From: Eutrophosalina sp902522775
GTDB taxonomy: Bacteria; Bacteroidota; Bacteroidia; Flavobacteriales; Flavobacteriaceae
Direction of reading: 5' to 3'
Length of the DNA: 64,000 nt
NCBI GenBank assembly: GCA_902522775.1
Contig: CABYWQ010000004.1
Coordinates: forward strand, 1-64,000
Positions within the stretch are counted from its first letter, which is position 1. Every line of letters starts with the position of its first letter. Positions 16,627 through 26,179 of this stretch are shown here, piece by piece. The translations under genes and the position numbers were made by a program. The notes under the pieces were generated by a model. It had not been told where the DNA came from. It did no database searches and saw only the letters and a program-made list of their open reading frames with translations.

Positions 16627-18313
16627 TAAAATTTCATTGTTTTTTTTATGGTCAATATCTTATTGTTATTGTCAAACTATAAACCTAAATCAAGCTGATA
16701 TTATTGATTTTTTAAGAATAAACCAATTAGATAAAAATTTTAAAACAGATTTTTCATTCAATATAAGACCTATACATACAGGAGAAAATGGATTAGATTT
16801 AGAAAAAATAGATTTTTTTAAAAATTCTTTACCTACATTTTATAAATCGTTAAATAATAAAGGTTCTTTTAAAGTATTACCAATTGACTTGAACTTTGAG
16901 TATAACACTCACCACCCCTATAACAGAAACAACGGTAGTATGATTCCTAATAAAGGATTTCAAAATTTATTAAGTTTTGGGGTTTTTTTTGAGCTTGGTC
17001 CGTTGTCTATACAATTTAAACCTGAACATGTTTATGCTGAGAATAAAGATTTTCCAGGATTTCCTGACTCGCATTTTCCAATTGTTTGGTCTCAAAGATT
17101 TAATCTATGGAATCATACAGATATTCCTGAAAGATTTGGAAATAAAAGACATAATATGAAATTGATTGGCCAATCTAGTATCCGTTTAAATTTTAAATCT
17201 TTGAGTTTAGGGATTTCTAATGAGAATTTGTGGTGGGGACCCTCAATCAGAAATAGTATTATGCTAAGTAATCATTCAAGAGGATTCAAACATATAACCT
17301 TTAATACAAAAAAACCAATCAAAACAAAAATTGGAAATTTTGAATGGCAATTAGTTAGTGGATTATTAGAACCTTCAGGATATAATCCCCCTATTGATAA
17401 GGTATATGCTGGTACTTATTTGTATGTCCCAAAAATCAATCAATTAGGTGAGTTAGATGACCCGAGATATTTTCAAGGTCTAATATTAAACTATAGTCCT
17501 AAGTTTATTCCTGGTTTATCACTAGGTTTTATCAGGTGGGTACAAATGTACAGCGCATTAGTCAAAGGAAAATACACATGGATGCAAGGCAATCCTAATT
17601 ATTTTCCAATATTTTCTAATTTATTTAGAAAAAATGATTCATTCTCAGACTATGAAGAACAAACAGATCAAGCTGCTGGAATTTTTTTTAGATGGATATG
17701 GAATGAATCAAAGGCTGAAATATATGGTGAATTTCATTATAATGATGCAAAACAAAATCTCAGAGACCTTTTATTAGATTCAGATCATGCAAGAGCTGCT
17801 ACAATTGGTGTTCAGAAAATTTTTGAAAATAGTGGTAATAAATTTCTTTTTTCATGGGAGTGGACAACAATGGAACAAACTGCAAGTAGATTACTCAGAA
17901 ATGCTGGCTCTTGGTATATGCATGCTTACATATATCACGGTTATACAAATTTTGGAGAAGTAATGGGTTCAAGTATAGGTCCTGGAAGTAACTCTCATTA
18001 TTTATCACTATCAAAAATAAATGGATTTAAAAAAATAGGTTTATCGTTTGAGATAATTGATAATGATAATGATTTCTATTATATGGCCTTTCAATCTGGT
18101 CAAGATTTTAGAAGATATTGGAAGGATTATAATTTACATGTTTTTTATAGAAACAAAATTAAAAAATTTTTATTAAGCACTAACTTAGTTTATTCTAGAT
18201 CTTTAAACTATCAATGGGAATTAGATCCAAGTGTTGAACCATATTTTCACCGTGGTACAGATGTAGATAATTTTCATATTAACTTTAGAATAACATATCC
18301 TATTTTTGACTAG
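16613..18313 (+). CDS. Capsule assembly Wzi-family outer-membrane protein
   Basis: This 566-residue protein has a TTG start, a signal peptide (about 1-20, ending in YCYCQ) and an extended beta-barrel-like body rich in aromatic residues. The NLWWGPSIRNSIMLSNHSRGF segment followed by TKKPIKTKIGNFEWQ is typical of the Wzi family, which helps attach or organise capsule at the outer membrane. Length is longer than E. coli Wzi but usual for Bacteroidota. It overlaps the lipoprotein gene by 14 bases, and its 3' end overlaps the convergent glycosyltransferase by 14 bases. It completes the Wza/Wzz/Wzx export set in this locus. Confidence 0.8.
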   Translation: MNIISKISLFFLWSISYCYCQTINLNQADIIDFLRINQLDKNFKTDFSFNIRPIHTGENGLDLEKIDFFKNSLPTFYKSLNNKGSFKVLPIDLNFEYNTHHPYNRNNGSMIPNKGFQNLLSFGVFFELGPLSIQFKPEHVYAENKDFPGFPDSHFPIVWSQRFNLWNHTDIPERFGNKRHNMKLIGQSSIRLNFKSLSLGISNENLWWGPSIRNSIMLSNHSRGFKHITFNTKKPIKTKIGNFEWQLVSGLLEPSGYNPPIDKVYAGTYLYVPKINQLGELDDPRYFQGLILNYSPKFIPGLSLGFIRWVQMYSALVKGKYTWMQGNPNYFPIFSNLFRKNDSFSDYEEQTDQAAGIFFRWIWNESKAEIYGEFHYNDAKQNLRDLLLDSDHARAATIGVQKIFENSGNKFLFSWEWTTMEQTASRLLRNAGSWYMHAYIYHGYTNFGEVMGSSIGPGSNSHYLSLSKINGFKKIGLSFEIIDNDNDFYYMAFQSGQDFRRYWKDYNLHVFYRNKIKKFLLSTNLVYSRSLNYQWELDPSVEPYFHRGTDVDNFHINFRITYPIFD

Positions 18314-19409
18314 TTTTTGATAAAAATATTTTTAAATATTTTTTAGAAATAATTTCCCAATTATACCTTTCTGGTAATTTATAATTTTTATTTTTTAAAC
18401 TTATTTGAGAAAAATCTTTTTCAAATATTTTTAAAATATTTATAATAGAAAATTCATCCTTCTCAAAAAATAAAACATACTTTTCATCAAGCATTTCTCT
18501 GTTAAATTTTGTGTTTAATGCGATTATATTACAATTAAAATCTAAAGCGTTTATCATAGTAGGATTTGTGCCGCCATATTCATGACCATGAACGTAGCAA
18601 AAACAATTTTTATATAAAGATGAAAGTTGTCTTTGACATTTAACATAACCTAGCTTTATTACTTTTTTATTTATAATTGATTTTACTTTTTCTGAATAAT
18701 TGTCTTTGTATGGAACATCACCAACAACAACTAATTTTTTTGAAGAATTAGCTTTTAAAAAACTTTTAATAATCAATAGCGAATTATTATCAGGAATAAG
18801 TCTTCCAACTATTAGATAATAGTCATTTTTTCTTAAGTTCAATTTTTTTATAAAATCATCTTCAACACTCTTGATCATCGTTGATCCATATGCAATATTT
18901 ATTGAATCCATTTTAAAATTTTTTTTATACAACTTTTTCATTTCAATAGAATCAGTAATTATAGAATCAAAAAATAAAATTGAAAGTTTTGTAGAAATCT
19001 TAAAATATAATGATCCAAGTCCTTTCCATTTTGGTCTTAGCCATTCAATTCCATCTACATTAATAAAAGTTTTTTTTCTGAATATTTTAGTAATTAAGCC
19101 AAATGGACCATTTGCAGTATTAACAACTAATACTATATCAATTTTTGAAAAACAAATGTGGATGAATGACAAAAAAGAGTTAACAAATTGTGATAATAAT
19201 TTCGTCTCAATTGATGGTATGTATATTAATTCAATTCCATTGACATATCGAGGTTTTCTTTTGAATAATGGTTTATGACAATATACTCTAACTTCATGAC
19301 CTTTACTCACTAATCGCTCTGAGAGTTCTTTCACTAAGGTTTCATAACCTGAATAAACATAAGGATAGCCTCTAGAGCCAATGATAGCTACTTTAATTTT
19401 ATTTTTCAA
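18300..19409 (-). CDS. Family 4 glycosyltransferase with DUF1972 N-terminus
   Basis: This 369-residue GT-B enzyme starts with TTG. The N-terminal VAIIGSRGYPYVYSGYETLVKEL is the DUF1972 signature found in rhamnosyltransferase-type GT4 proteins, and the centre has VDGIEWLRPKWKGLGS. The C-terminal donor site (LIVGRLIPDNNSLLI, HGHEYGGTNPTMINAL) replaces the common E-x7-E with GGTNPTMI, which is usual for this subfamily. It overlaps the upstream GT4 gene by 4 bases and is the last gene of the leftward wza operon. dTDP-rhamnose made at 30.7-33.9 kb is a possible donor, but that is inference. Confidence 0.85.
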   Translation of the reverse strand: MKNKIKVAIIGSRGYPYVYSGYETLVKELSERLVSKGHEVRVYCHKPLFKRKPRYVNGIELIYIPSIETKLLSQFVNSFLSFIHICFSKIDIVLVVNTANGPFGLITKIFRKKTFINVDGIEWLRPKWKGLGSLYFKISTKLSILFFDSIITDSIEMKKLYKKNFKMDSINIAYGSTMIKSVEDDFIKKLNLRKNDYYLIVGRLIPDNNSLLIIKSFLKANSSKKLVVVGDVPYKDNYSEKVKSIINKKVIKLGYVKCQRQLSSLYKNCFCYVHGHEYGGTNPTMINALDFNCNIIALNTKFNREMLDEKYVLFFEKDEFSIINILKIFEKDFSQISLKNKNYKLPERYNWEIISKKYLKIFLSKTSQK

Positions 19410-20536
19410 AATTCAGATAATAGTTTTATAATTTTGTTTTTATAACATTCTTTATTAAAGTTATTAGCAACAAAAATAACCGCATCTTCAATTTTTTTGT
19501 TATGAATATCATATTTTGGCAAGTAATTTAAAATTATTTTGCTTGATTTTTGAACTGAATTTAAATCAATTTGAAGACCATTTTTGCCGTCATCCAATAT
19601 TTCTCTTGCTCCTCCATTATTCGAATAAATTACAGGGGTTTTAGACTCTATAGCTTCTAATATTACAGCTGGAGCTGGATCCGGTTCAATTGGCACATGA
19701 ATAAAAAAATTTGATTTTTTTAAAGCAGATTTTACACTTTTTATAAAACCAAGAAATAAAATATTATTATCAATTTTATACTCAACTACTTTAGATTTCA
19801 AACAATTTAAATAAGATTGATAGGATGGTAACGTATCACCTACAATTTGAAGAATAATATCATTTCTGTATTTTAGAATTTCTCTAAAAAGTTCTATTAA
19901 AAATAAGTGACCCTTGTAAGGTATAATTCTTGAAATACTAGTGAAAATTATATTATTTTCATTACTTGTTTTTTTTAAACTGAAGTTGAAATTATATCCG
20001 TTATATATCAGATTTATCTTATTTTTAATTAATCCTCCTTTTAACCAAAATTCTTTAACTGCATTAGAAACAACTATAACTTTATTAGAAAATTTATTAA
20101 TTATCCAAATTAAAAATTTAAAATATATCTTAGATTTTGTTGGAATTTCGTGAATATGATATACTGAAGGGATCTTTGAAATAAAAGCAGAAATACATGG
20201 ACTAATTAAAGTTGAAGTATTTATATAAACTAATTCTATTTTATTTTTCCTGATATAATTTTTTAAAATTATAATTGACTTTAAAATAAAATACAACCTG
20301 TTAAATAAACCTAGAATATTAAAATATTTTTTTCTAAAGACACCTAATTTAACTATACTTAGATTAACTTTTTTAATTATTTTATTATTATTTAAAGGAC
20401 CATTACATGGAAGAATAACATGCACCACAAAGCCATTTGATATTAATATTTCTATTGTTGAAATTAATACCTTGCTAGCACCATACATATCGTTTGAGCT
20501 GTGTGCAATTAATATATTTTTAGAAGGTTTTTTCAA
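19406..20536 (-). CDS. Family 4 glycosyltransferase
   Basis: This 376-residue GT-B enzyme has a TTG start and the N-terminal segment LIAHSSNDMYGASKVLISTIEIL typical of GT4 acceptor domains. The C-terminal domain has SRIIPYKGHLFLIELF and the donor-binding PAPAVILEAIESKTPVIYSNNGGAREIL, with EAIE corresponding to the second glutamate region. Length is normal and no transmembrane helix is needed beyond a hydrophobic patch for membrane contact. It overlaps its upstream neighbour by 17 bases and its downstream neighbour by 4. It probably adds one residue of the repeat unit; sugar and linkage are unknown. Confidence 0.87.
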   Translation of the reverse strand: MKKPSKNILIAHSSNDMYGASKVLISTIEILISNGFVVHVILPCNGPLNNNKIIKKVNLSIVKLGVFRKKYFNILGLFNRLYFILKSIIILKNYIRKNKIELVYINTSTLISPCISAFISKIPSVYHIHEIPTKSKIYFKFLIWIINKFSNKVIVVSNAVKEFWLKGGLIKNKINLIYNGYNFNFSLKKTSNENNIIFTSISRIIPYKGHLFLIELFREILKYRNDIILQIVGDTLPSYQSYLNCLKSKVVEYKIDNNILFLGFIKSVKSALKKSNFFIHVPIEPDPAPAVILEAIESKTPVIYSNNGGAREILDDGKNGLQIDLNSVQKSSKIILNYLPKYDIHNKKIEDAVIFVANNFNKECYKNKIIKLLSEF

Positions 20537-21611
20537 AATCTTTAATGAAATTATTTCTATTAAACATTTTTACTCTTTCAGAACCTTTTATAATTAATTT
20601 CTTTGAAAGTTCTTTGCTTTGAATCAATTTTTTCATTATTTCAAATAAATTAATTTCATTTTGTTTTTCAAAGAATAATACGGAGTCATTGGCAATTTCT
20701 CTAAATATTGGAATATCTGAACATATAACTGGAACTTTAAGTTTAAGAGCTTCAATTAATGGTATACCAAAACCTTCATCAAGTGAGGGGAAAACATACA
20801 TTAATGAATTGCTGTAAAAGTAAAGTGCTTTGTTTTTATCTATATATCCAGGCATTAAAATAGAACTAAAAAGATTATGCTCAGTAATATATTTGTGAAT
20901 TTTTAATAGTACTTTATTGTCTCCATTAATATAAGTTGATCCTGCTAAAACTAATTTATAATCAACTTTTAATTCTTCCTTTAATTTTTTAAAACCTTTT
21001 ATCAAAGTCAATAAATTTTTTCTCTTTTCAAATGTTCCAACATGCAAAATATATTTTTTACCATTTTTATTAGTGTGTTTTACAGAGAAAGCTTCTGAAC
21101 TTTGATAAATAGGTACAATTTTATTTTTGGGAAAAATTGATTCTAAACCATTCATTGAATATTTACTTGTAGTAACAATTATAGAGTTAAAGTTTAGCCC
21201 TAAATGAATGAGTTTATTAAAATATTTTCTCCAAATACTATTATAATTTCTTGGATACTTCCACAACAAGTTATCATGTATTACAACTACTTTTTTCGAA
21301 AAACAAAATATTGGAGCGACATAATCAGGACAAATAACAACATCAGCTTTATACATAAATAATTTAATTGGTAAAACAACTTGTTTCCAAAAAAAATATC
21401 TGAGCTGGAAAATCCATCTAATAATTCTGAATTTTGAATTTATAAAAAACTGATTGTTAACTAGTTTATCAATATCATGAGAAATAATATATTCGATCTC
21501 TTCACAACCATGAATTTTGGCTGCATTAACTAATTCTTCAATATAAGTTTTTAATCCTGATAATGCAGTTTTGTAATAAAATATATCAATATAAACTCTT
21601 TTTTTTCTCAA
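20520..21611 (-). CDS. Family 4 glycosyltransferase
   Basis: This 363-residue GT-B enzyme has a TTG start. Visible signatures are VVIHDNLLWKYPRNYNS in the N-terminal domain, HVGTFEKRKNLLTLIKGF at the domain junction, and SLDEGFGIPLIEALKLKVPVI with the E-x7-E pair in the donor site. The arrangement is closest to mannosyltransferase-like GT4 proteins. It overlaps the polymerase gene upstream by 26 bases and the next GT4 gene by 17 bases, so all are read from one message. A GDP-mannose-derived donor is possible given gmd in the locus, but not shown. Confidence 0.88.
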   Translation of the reverse strand: MRKKRVYIDIFYYKTALSGLKTYIEELVNAAKIHGCEEIEYIISHDIDKLVNNQFFINSKFRIIRWIFQLRYFFWKQVVLPIKLFMYKADVVICPDYVAPIFCFSKKVVVIHDNLLWKYPRNYNSIWRKYFNKLIHLGLNFNSIIVTTSKYSMNGLESIFPKNKIVPIYQSSEAFSVKHTNKNGKKYILHVGTFEKRKNLLTLIKGFKKLKEELKVDYKLVLAGSTYINGDNKVLLKIHKYITEHNLFSSILMPGYIDKNKALYFYSNSLMYVFPSLDEGFGIPLIEALKLKVPVICSDIPIFREIANDSVLFFEKQNEINLFEIMKKLIQSKELSKKLIIKGSERVKMFNRNNFIKDFEKTF

Positions 21612-22974
21612 CCAGTTGTTTTATATAAGTTGATTCTACATTACCTGCCAAGAACCACGAAGATAAAGATACAAAAAGGTATAATTCTGCATTAGAACTT
21701 AATAAAGGAAGTATAAGACCAAACTTCGTACAAGCAACAATAAATGAAATATGTTTTTGTTGATTTGTACTATTTTGAAAAGCTTTAATTGATCTAATTA
21801 TAACACAAGCTAGAATTAATGTGTAAACAAATAAAGCTATCACTCCCATTTGAACACCCAAAATTAAAAATTGATTTTCTCCACCAACTTTAATTGTTTG
21901 ATCAACTCCAGCTGCATTTCCACTCATTGCCAATCCAATTCCTAAAGGATTCTCTAATATTGAAAGTATACCTTCAATCCATTCAATTAAATGACCTAAA
22001 CTAGATGTATTTTCAAATTTTATAGTATCAATAATAATATATTGAATTTCTTCTGATGAGAAGTTATATAAAACCAATAAAAAGACAATGGATGATAAGA
22101 ATATATATAATAAGATTTTGTATTTCTCATGAATTAATAATGAAAATAATACCACACCTAGGCACGCAACAATTGCTCCTCTAGAAAAAGAAAGAAAAAG
22201 AGAAATAAAAATGAGAAAAAGAAATATAAAATGGACCTTCTTAAAACTAGTATGAAAATAAAATAATATAACTGTAAAAAACAAAATAAGTGATGCTGAA
22301 AACTCTAAAGGATCAGCAAAGAATGAGGCGTATCGAGGACTTGATTCCTGAGACTCAAATGACCAACTTAATCCATAGTTGCCTTGAGGATCAATCTCAT
22401 TTACTACTGAATTATAATTTGAATATTCAATTAATGTATGAAAATGAGTTGATGTCAAAAATTCCAAAAATACTAAGGATGAAGAAGTAATAATTAATAA
22501 AAAAAATATTCTAATAATTTTATTAAAAAATCTATTTTCAAATGTTATGTTTCTGCCTATACAATAGGTGATGGGTATGATTAATAAATTCTTTGCATAA
22601 ATTATTTTTGAAAATATAGCTGCTTCTCCTAATGGAGTTAAAGTATATACTAATATGAAAAATGTAAATATTAAAAATAACTTATCTAATAAGGAAAAAC
22701 TAAAAGTTCTTTTACTTAGTGAAATTTTATTTCCAAGTATAAAAATTATAAATGCATAAAAGAAAATTAAATCCTTTGAAATTTTTATGAGATTAACAAT
22801 AATTTCATTTTCAAATATTTGAAAAACTTGGGCTTGCAATGTTGCATAAAAGGGTAATCCAATGCATATATAAAATAAAATATATTCAAGATTTCCTCTA
22901 GAAATTTTTCTTATTGATTCAAAAAAAACAAATAAGTATATACTTAAGAATAATATTGAAATTAAAACGATCAT
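21586..22974 (-). CDS. Wzy-like O-antigen/capsule polymerase or ligase
   Basis: This 462-residue protein is strongly hydrophobic, with about eleven to twelve predicted membrane segments. A periplasmic loop contains SQESSPRYASFFADPLEFSA followed by LFLSFSRGAIVA, the pattern of the O-antigen ligase/polymerase (Wzy_C) family. It would polymerise flipped repeat units on the periplasmic side of the inner membrane. It overlaps the GT2 gene upstream by 4 bases and lies in the order Wza-Wzz-Wzx-GT2-Wzy-GT4s, consistent with Wzy. Ligase versus polymerase cannot be separated from sequence alone, but context favours polymerase. Confidence 0.78.
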   Translation of the reverse strand: MIVLISILFLSIYLFVFFESIRKISRGNLEYILFYICIGLPFYATLQAQVFQIFENEIIVNLIKISKDLIFFYAFIIFILGNKISLSKRTFSFSLLDKLFLIFTFFILVYTLTPLGEAAIFSKIIYAKNLLIIPITYCIGRNITFENRFFNKIIRIFFLLIITSSSLVFLEFLTSTHFHTLIEYSNYNSVVNEIDPQGNYGLSWSFESQESSPRYASFFADPLEFSASLILFFTVILFYFHTSFKKVHFIFLFLIFISLFLSFSRGAIVACLGVVLFSLLIHEKYKILLYIFLSSIVFLLVLYNFSSEEIQYIIIDTIKFENTSSLGHLIEWIEGILSILENPLGIGLAMSGNAAGVDQTIKVGGENQFLILGVQMGVIALFVYTLILACVIIRSIKAFQNSTNQQKHISFIVACTKFGLILPLLSSNAELYLFVSLSSWFLAGNVESTYIKQLVEKKKSLY

Positions 22975-23867
22975 ATTTTTATTTTATATGAATCTAGTAG
23001 TCCTTTATAAACCATATTCAATTTGATAAATCTTAGTCTAAAAATAAAATAAATAGAATAAGAAATAATCTTAAAAATCTGATATATTCTTGCTCCAAAC
23101 GAATTAAATAAATCTGAATGCTTTTTTAAAATAAGGATATGATTGCGAATATTTAGGTAATGAATATAAGGGCTTAATTTACCGCCTTTAGAGTTATTTG
23201 ATATTGAGGAAAATGATTCATAATGGTAAATCTGTGTTTTTGATGTAAATCCAATTTTATATCCATATTTTTTTAATCTTAATGAAAAATCTACATCTTC
23301 ATAATAAGCGAAAAACCTTTCATCTAATTTTCCAATATCCTTAAAAATTTTAGTTTTAAATAAACAACAACATCCTGTAAACCATTCTGTTAATTCATGT
23401 GATGAATTTAAAGAATTACCTAATCTCTTTAATGTGATAAAATTCCCAAAAAAATAATTGATTCTTCCTCCTGCATTCCAAATTTCTTTACCATTATAGT
23501 TTAATATTAAAGGTTGTACAACTGAAAAATTCTTTGCCAGTGTTGTTTTCAATAAAACTTCAATTAAGTTTTTTTCAACTATGGTGTCATTATTAATCAA
23601 AAGAGTATAATCATAGTTGTTTTTTAAAGCGTAATCTATTCCAATATTATTTGCTTTCGAAAAACCTTCATTTTTTTTGTTTTGAATTATTTCAATTTCG
23701 TTTCTATATTTAAATTTTTTCACTTTTTTATTATCACTTTCATTATCAACTAATATGATTTTAAAATTAGAATTTGTAGAATTTAAAATTGATTCGATAC
23801 AAGTTGAAGTAATATCATATTTTTTCCAATTAACTATAATTATAGCGACTGTAGAATTTATCATCAT
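22971..23867 (-). CDS. Family 2 glycosyltransferase, rhamnosyltransferase-like
   Basis: This 298-residue GT2 enzyme begins VAIIIVNWKKYDITSTCIESI and has IILVDNESDN and the metal-binding LLINNDTIV. GCCCLFKTKIFKDIGKLDERFFAYYEDVDFSLRLKKYGYKIGF carries the catalytic-base region EDVDFSLR. That layout is the rhamnosyltransferase-like branch of GT2 (WbbL type). A hydrophobic segment near residues 262-282 may anchor it at the membrane. Two adjacent ATG codons are possible starts. It overlaps wzx upstream and the polymerase downstream by 4 bases each. dTDP-L-rhamnose, made by the locus, is a plausible donor. Confidence 0.85.
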   Translation of the reverse strand: MMINSTVAIIIVNWKKYDITSTCIESILNSTNSNFKIILVDNESDNKKVKKFKYRNEIEIIQNKKNEGFSKANNIGIDYALKNNYDYTLLINNDTIVEKNLIEVLLKTTLAKNFSVVQPLILNYNGKEIWNAGGRINYFFGNFITLKRLGNSLNSSHELTEWFTGCCCLFKTKIFKDIGKLDERFFAYYEDVDFSLRLKKYGYKIGFTSKTQIYHYESFSSISNNSKGGKLSPYIHYLNIRNHILILKKHSDLFNSFGARIYQIFKIISYSIYFIFRLRFIKLNMVYKGLLDSYKIKI

Positions 23868-25090
23868 TTTCTATTAATTAAAAGGTAATGAATTAAGAAA
23901 GAAAATATCTCCGTCAATAATAATGAATAAGCTAAACCATATCCACCATATATATTTGTTAAAATCAATGAATTAATTAAAAACAACAACAGAGTGTAAA
24001 AAGTTGCTTTATTTAATTTAGACTTCAAATCATTTACTAGCATATAAACCACATTTTTAAAATTAAGCATTGCAAGAAATGGAATAAATGATAACAAAGA
24101 CAAAATTTTAGAACTGTAATCAATTCTTTCATCAGCAAAAATTTCAATAATAAAATCAGAAAAAAAACAAGTAATAATTGCAATTATTAGAGTAGTTAAT
24201 AGTCCCAACTTAAAATAATTTGATAGAAATTTATGAAACTCATCTTTTGATCTATCTTTTATTTTAGTCGCATGCTGTAATATTGATTGAATAAAAAATA
24301 CCGGGATCATTCTAAGTATAAATGCAACTTTATATGCTAAACTGAATCTTCCCAATTCTTGGTTACTAACAAAAAAAGATAATATTATAAGAGCTCCATT
24401 TACTGTAAAATGCGTGGAAGTTGATGATAAAAAAAGATGTAAATTTTCTTTTAAGTTTATTATAATTTTTTTTAATGAAAAACTGTAATTAAATGTACTT
24501 GAACTTAAAAATAATTTCATCCAAAAAATCAAAAACAAAAAGGAAATACTAATACCATAAAAAAAGTTAGCCAGATAGGCATCTTCAGCATCGCTTATAA
24601 ATAATATAATAAGAATAACATACAGTGATTTTGAGAAAAAATTCAAAATCGATTGTGGTAAAATTTTATTTATTCCCTGTAAATAAAATAAAGGATTTAA
24701 TGCTTCGGCTAAAAGTATTATATATGAAAAAATTAAAATTTTCTGATAGATAATATTTGACTGTAAATATAAAAATGGAATACTTATAACAAAGACTAAA
24801 ACTGAAAGCGTTAACCTAAGATTTAAAATTTCACTAGTTATTAGATTTTCTTTTTTTTCCTCATGTGATTGAACTATTTTAATTGGTCCATTTAAATTAT
24901 ATCCATAACTCACAAAAATTGATAGTATTATCACAATAGAGAAAGCCAATTGAATTAATCCAAAATTCTCTTCACCTAAAATTTGAAATAAAATAGGTGT
25001 ATAAATTAAAGTTGCAATGATGTTAACAACTTGGTTAAGTGTAAGATTTATAAAGTTTTTTGAAAAAATTGATTTAATATCAAATGGCAT
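23864..25090 (-). CDS. Wzx-type polysaccharide flippase
   Basis: This 408-residue protein has about twelve hydrophobic helices, an N-terminus NLTLNQVVNIIATLIYTPILFQILGEENFGLI and repeated SYGYNLNGPI-like glycine-rich turns that fit the polysaccharide transporter (PST/Wzx, MATE-like) family. It would move undecaprenyl-linked repeat units from the cytoplasmic to the periplasmic face. It follows wzz by 23 bases and overlaps the GT2 gene by 4 bases. Presence of both Wzx and a Wzy-like protein, and absence of an ABC exporter, supports a Wzy-dependent pathway for this locus. Confidence 0.85.
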   Translation of the reverse strand: MPFDIKSIFSKNFINLTLNQVVNIIATLIYTPILFQILGEENFGLIQLAFSIVIILSIFVSYGYNLNGPIKIVQSHEEKKENLITSEILNLRLTLSVLVFVISIPFLYLQSNIIYQKILIFSYIILLAEALNPLFYLQGINKILPQSILNFFSKSLYVILIILFISDAEDAYLANFFYGISISFLFLIFWMKLFLSSSTFNYSFSLKKIIINLKENLHLFLSSTSTHFTVNGALIILSFFVSNQELGRFSLAYKVAFILRMIPVFFIQSILQHATKIKDRSKDEFHKFLSNYFKLGLLTTLIIAIITCFFSDFIIEIFADERIDYSSKILSLLSFIPFLAMLNFKNVVYMLVNDLKSKLNKATFYTLLLFLINSLILTNIYGGYGLAYSLLLTEIFSFLIHYLLINRK

Positions 25091-25113
25091 AATGTAGTTT
25101 ATATAAAAATAAA

Positions 25114-26175
25114 CTAATTAATTAATGATTGATAAAATCTAATTAAAGAAAAATATATAATTGAGATAATAAAACCTCCAAAAAAGCCGTAAAATATGCA
25201 TTCAAAAAATCTTAATCTGGAATTTTCAAGTGGTAAAGTGGGTTTATCAATAATTTGGATAAGAGGGGTTTTATTTCTGTGAGTTACTTTAGCAAGTTCT
25301 AGCTGAGAAATAATTTGTTGATAAATAACACCATTAGATTGAACGTCAATTAAAGCTTTTTGATAGGGAACAAGATTAATTTTCGCTAAAGGATTTGGGT
25401 TTGGTACTCTTTCATCTTCATTGGCTAAAAATAAAATTGATTTATCTAAAACTTTTTTTACGCTATCAGCTTGTCTTTGTAATATTTCTAGATTCTTTCC
25501 AGATTTTTGAGTTTTTGTTTTATAATAAAAATCATTTACTATTGAGACTAAATTTTCATTGAAAGATTTTGCCATCAATTCATCTTTATGCGTAAAACCT
25601 ATCTCCAAAATCGTTGTTTTCCTACTTGGTTTATCAACAAGCAAATACTTTTCCTTAATGATTTCCGATGCTTCTATAAGTATACTATCGTGTAATCTTT
25701 TGTTTTGTTCAAAACTTAAACTTTTATCAAAATTTACAGATAACTTTCCCCACTTACGGTCTATTTTTTCCACTTGTCCAAACCTATTAATTAAAGGCAT
25801 ATCTTTTCCATCAAATTTTGATTCAGACATCAATGTCTTCATTATCATTGAATTTGATTTATATAATTCTTGAATATTATCAATTTGAAATAATCCACTG
25901 GCATCAATAAATGATGAGGCGTTAATTCCAGCAAGAGATGCTAATGAAGCAACATCACCTATTGGATTTGAAGAAGATTGACTATCTAAAACAAAAGTGG
26001 TTTTGGCATAATGAATAGGGGATTTTACATAATTATAAGTTATTAATACTAATTGACAAGAAAGAGTAAGAATTATAATTTTCTTCAGGTTACTAATCAG
26101 ATATTTAAAATAACTATTGATTTTATCGATCAGATTTTTTAATGAATAACTATTTGTGCTTTGATTTAAACTCAT
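25114..26175 (-). CDS. Wzz-type chain-length determinant
   Basis: This 353-residue inner-membrane protein has two membrane segments, at about residues 33-51 and 325-348, enclosing a periplasmic domain with a predicted coiled coil around 210-245 (LVSIVNDFYYKTKTQKSGKN and beyond). A PTLPLENSR motif precedes the second helix, as in Wzz/PCP proteins. No C-terminal tyrosine-kinase domain is present, unlike Wzc, and no separate kinase is visible nearby. It probably controls polymer length with the Wzy-like protein and links to Wza. It starts 4 bases after the wza stop. Confidence 0.85.
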   Translation of the reverse strand: MSLNQSTNSYSLKNLIDKINSYFKYLISNLKKIIILTLSCQLVLITYNYVKSPIHYAKTTFVLDSQSSSNPIGDVASLASLAGINASSFIDASGLFQIDNIQELYKSNSMIMKTLMSESKFDGKDMPLINRFGQVEKIDRKWGKLSVNFDKSLSFEQNKRLHDSILIEASEIIKEKYLLVDKPSRKTTILEIGFTHKDELMAKSFNENLVSIVNDFYYKTKTQKSGKNLEILQRQADSVKKVLDKSILFLANEDERVPNPNPLAKINLVPYQKALIDVQSNGVIYQQIISQLELAKVTHRNKTPLIQIIDKPTLPLENSRLRFFECIFYGFFGGFIISIIYFSLIRFYQSLIN

Positions 26176-26179
26176 AAAA

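Noticed and set aside
18871..19278. Open frame of 135 codons on the forward strand
   Set aside because: It lies wholly opposite a clear GT4 glycosyltransferase gene, has no family signature and reflects the AT-rich codon use of the real gene.
25019..25043. TTAACAA..GGTTAA inverted repeat resembling the 14.36 kb palindrome
   Set aside because: It is imperfect, lies inside the wzx coding region and is accounted for by the codons there.
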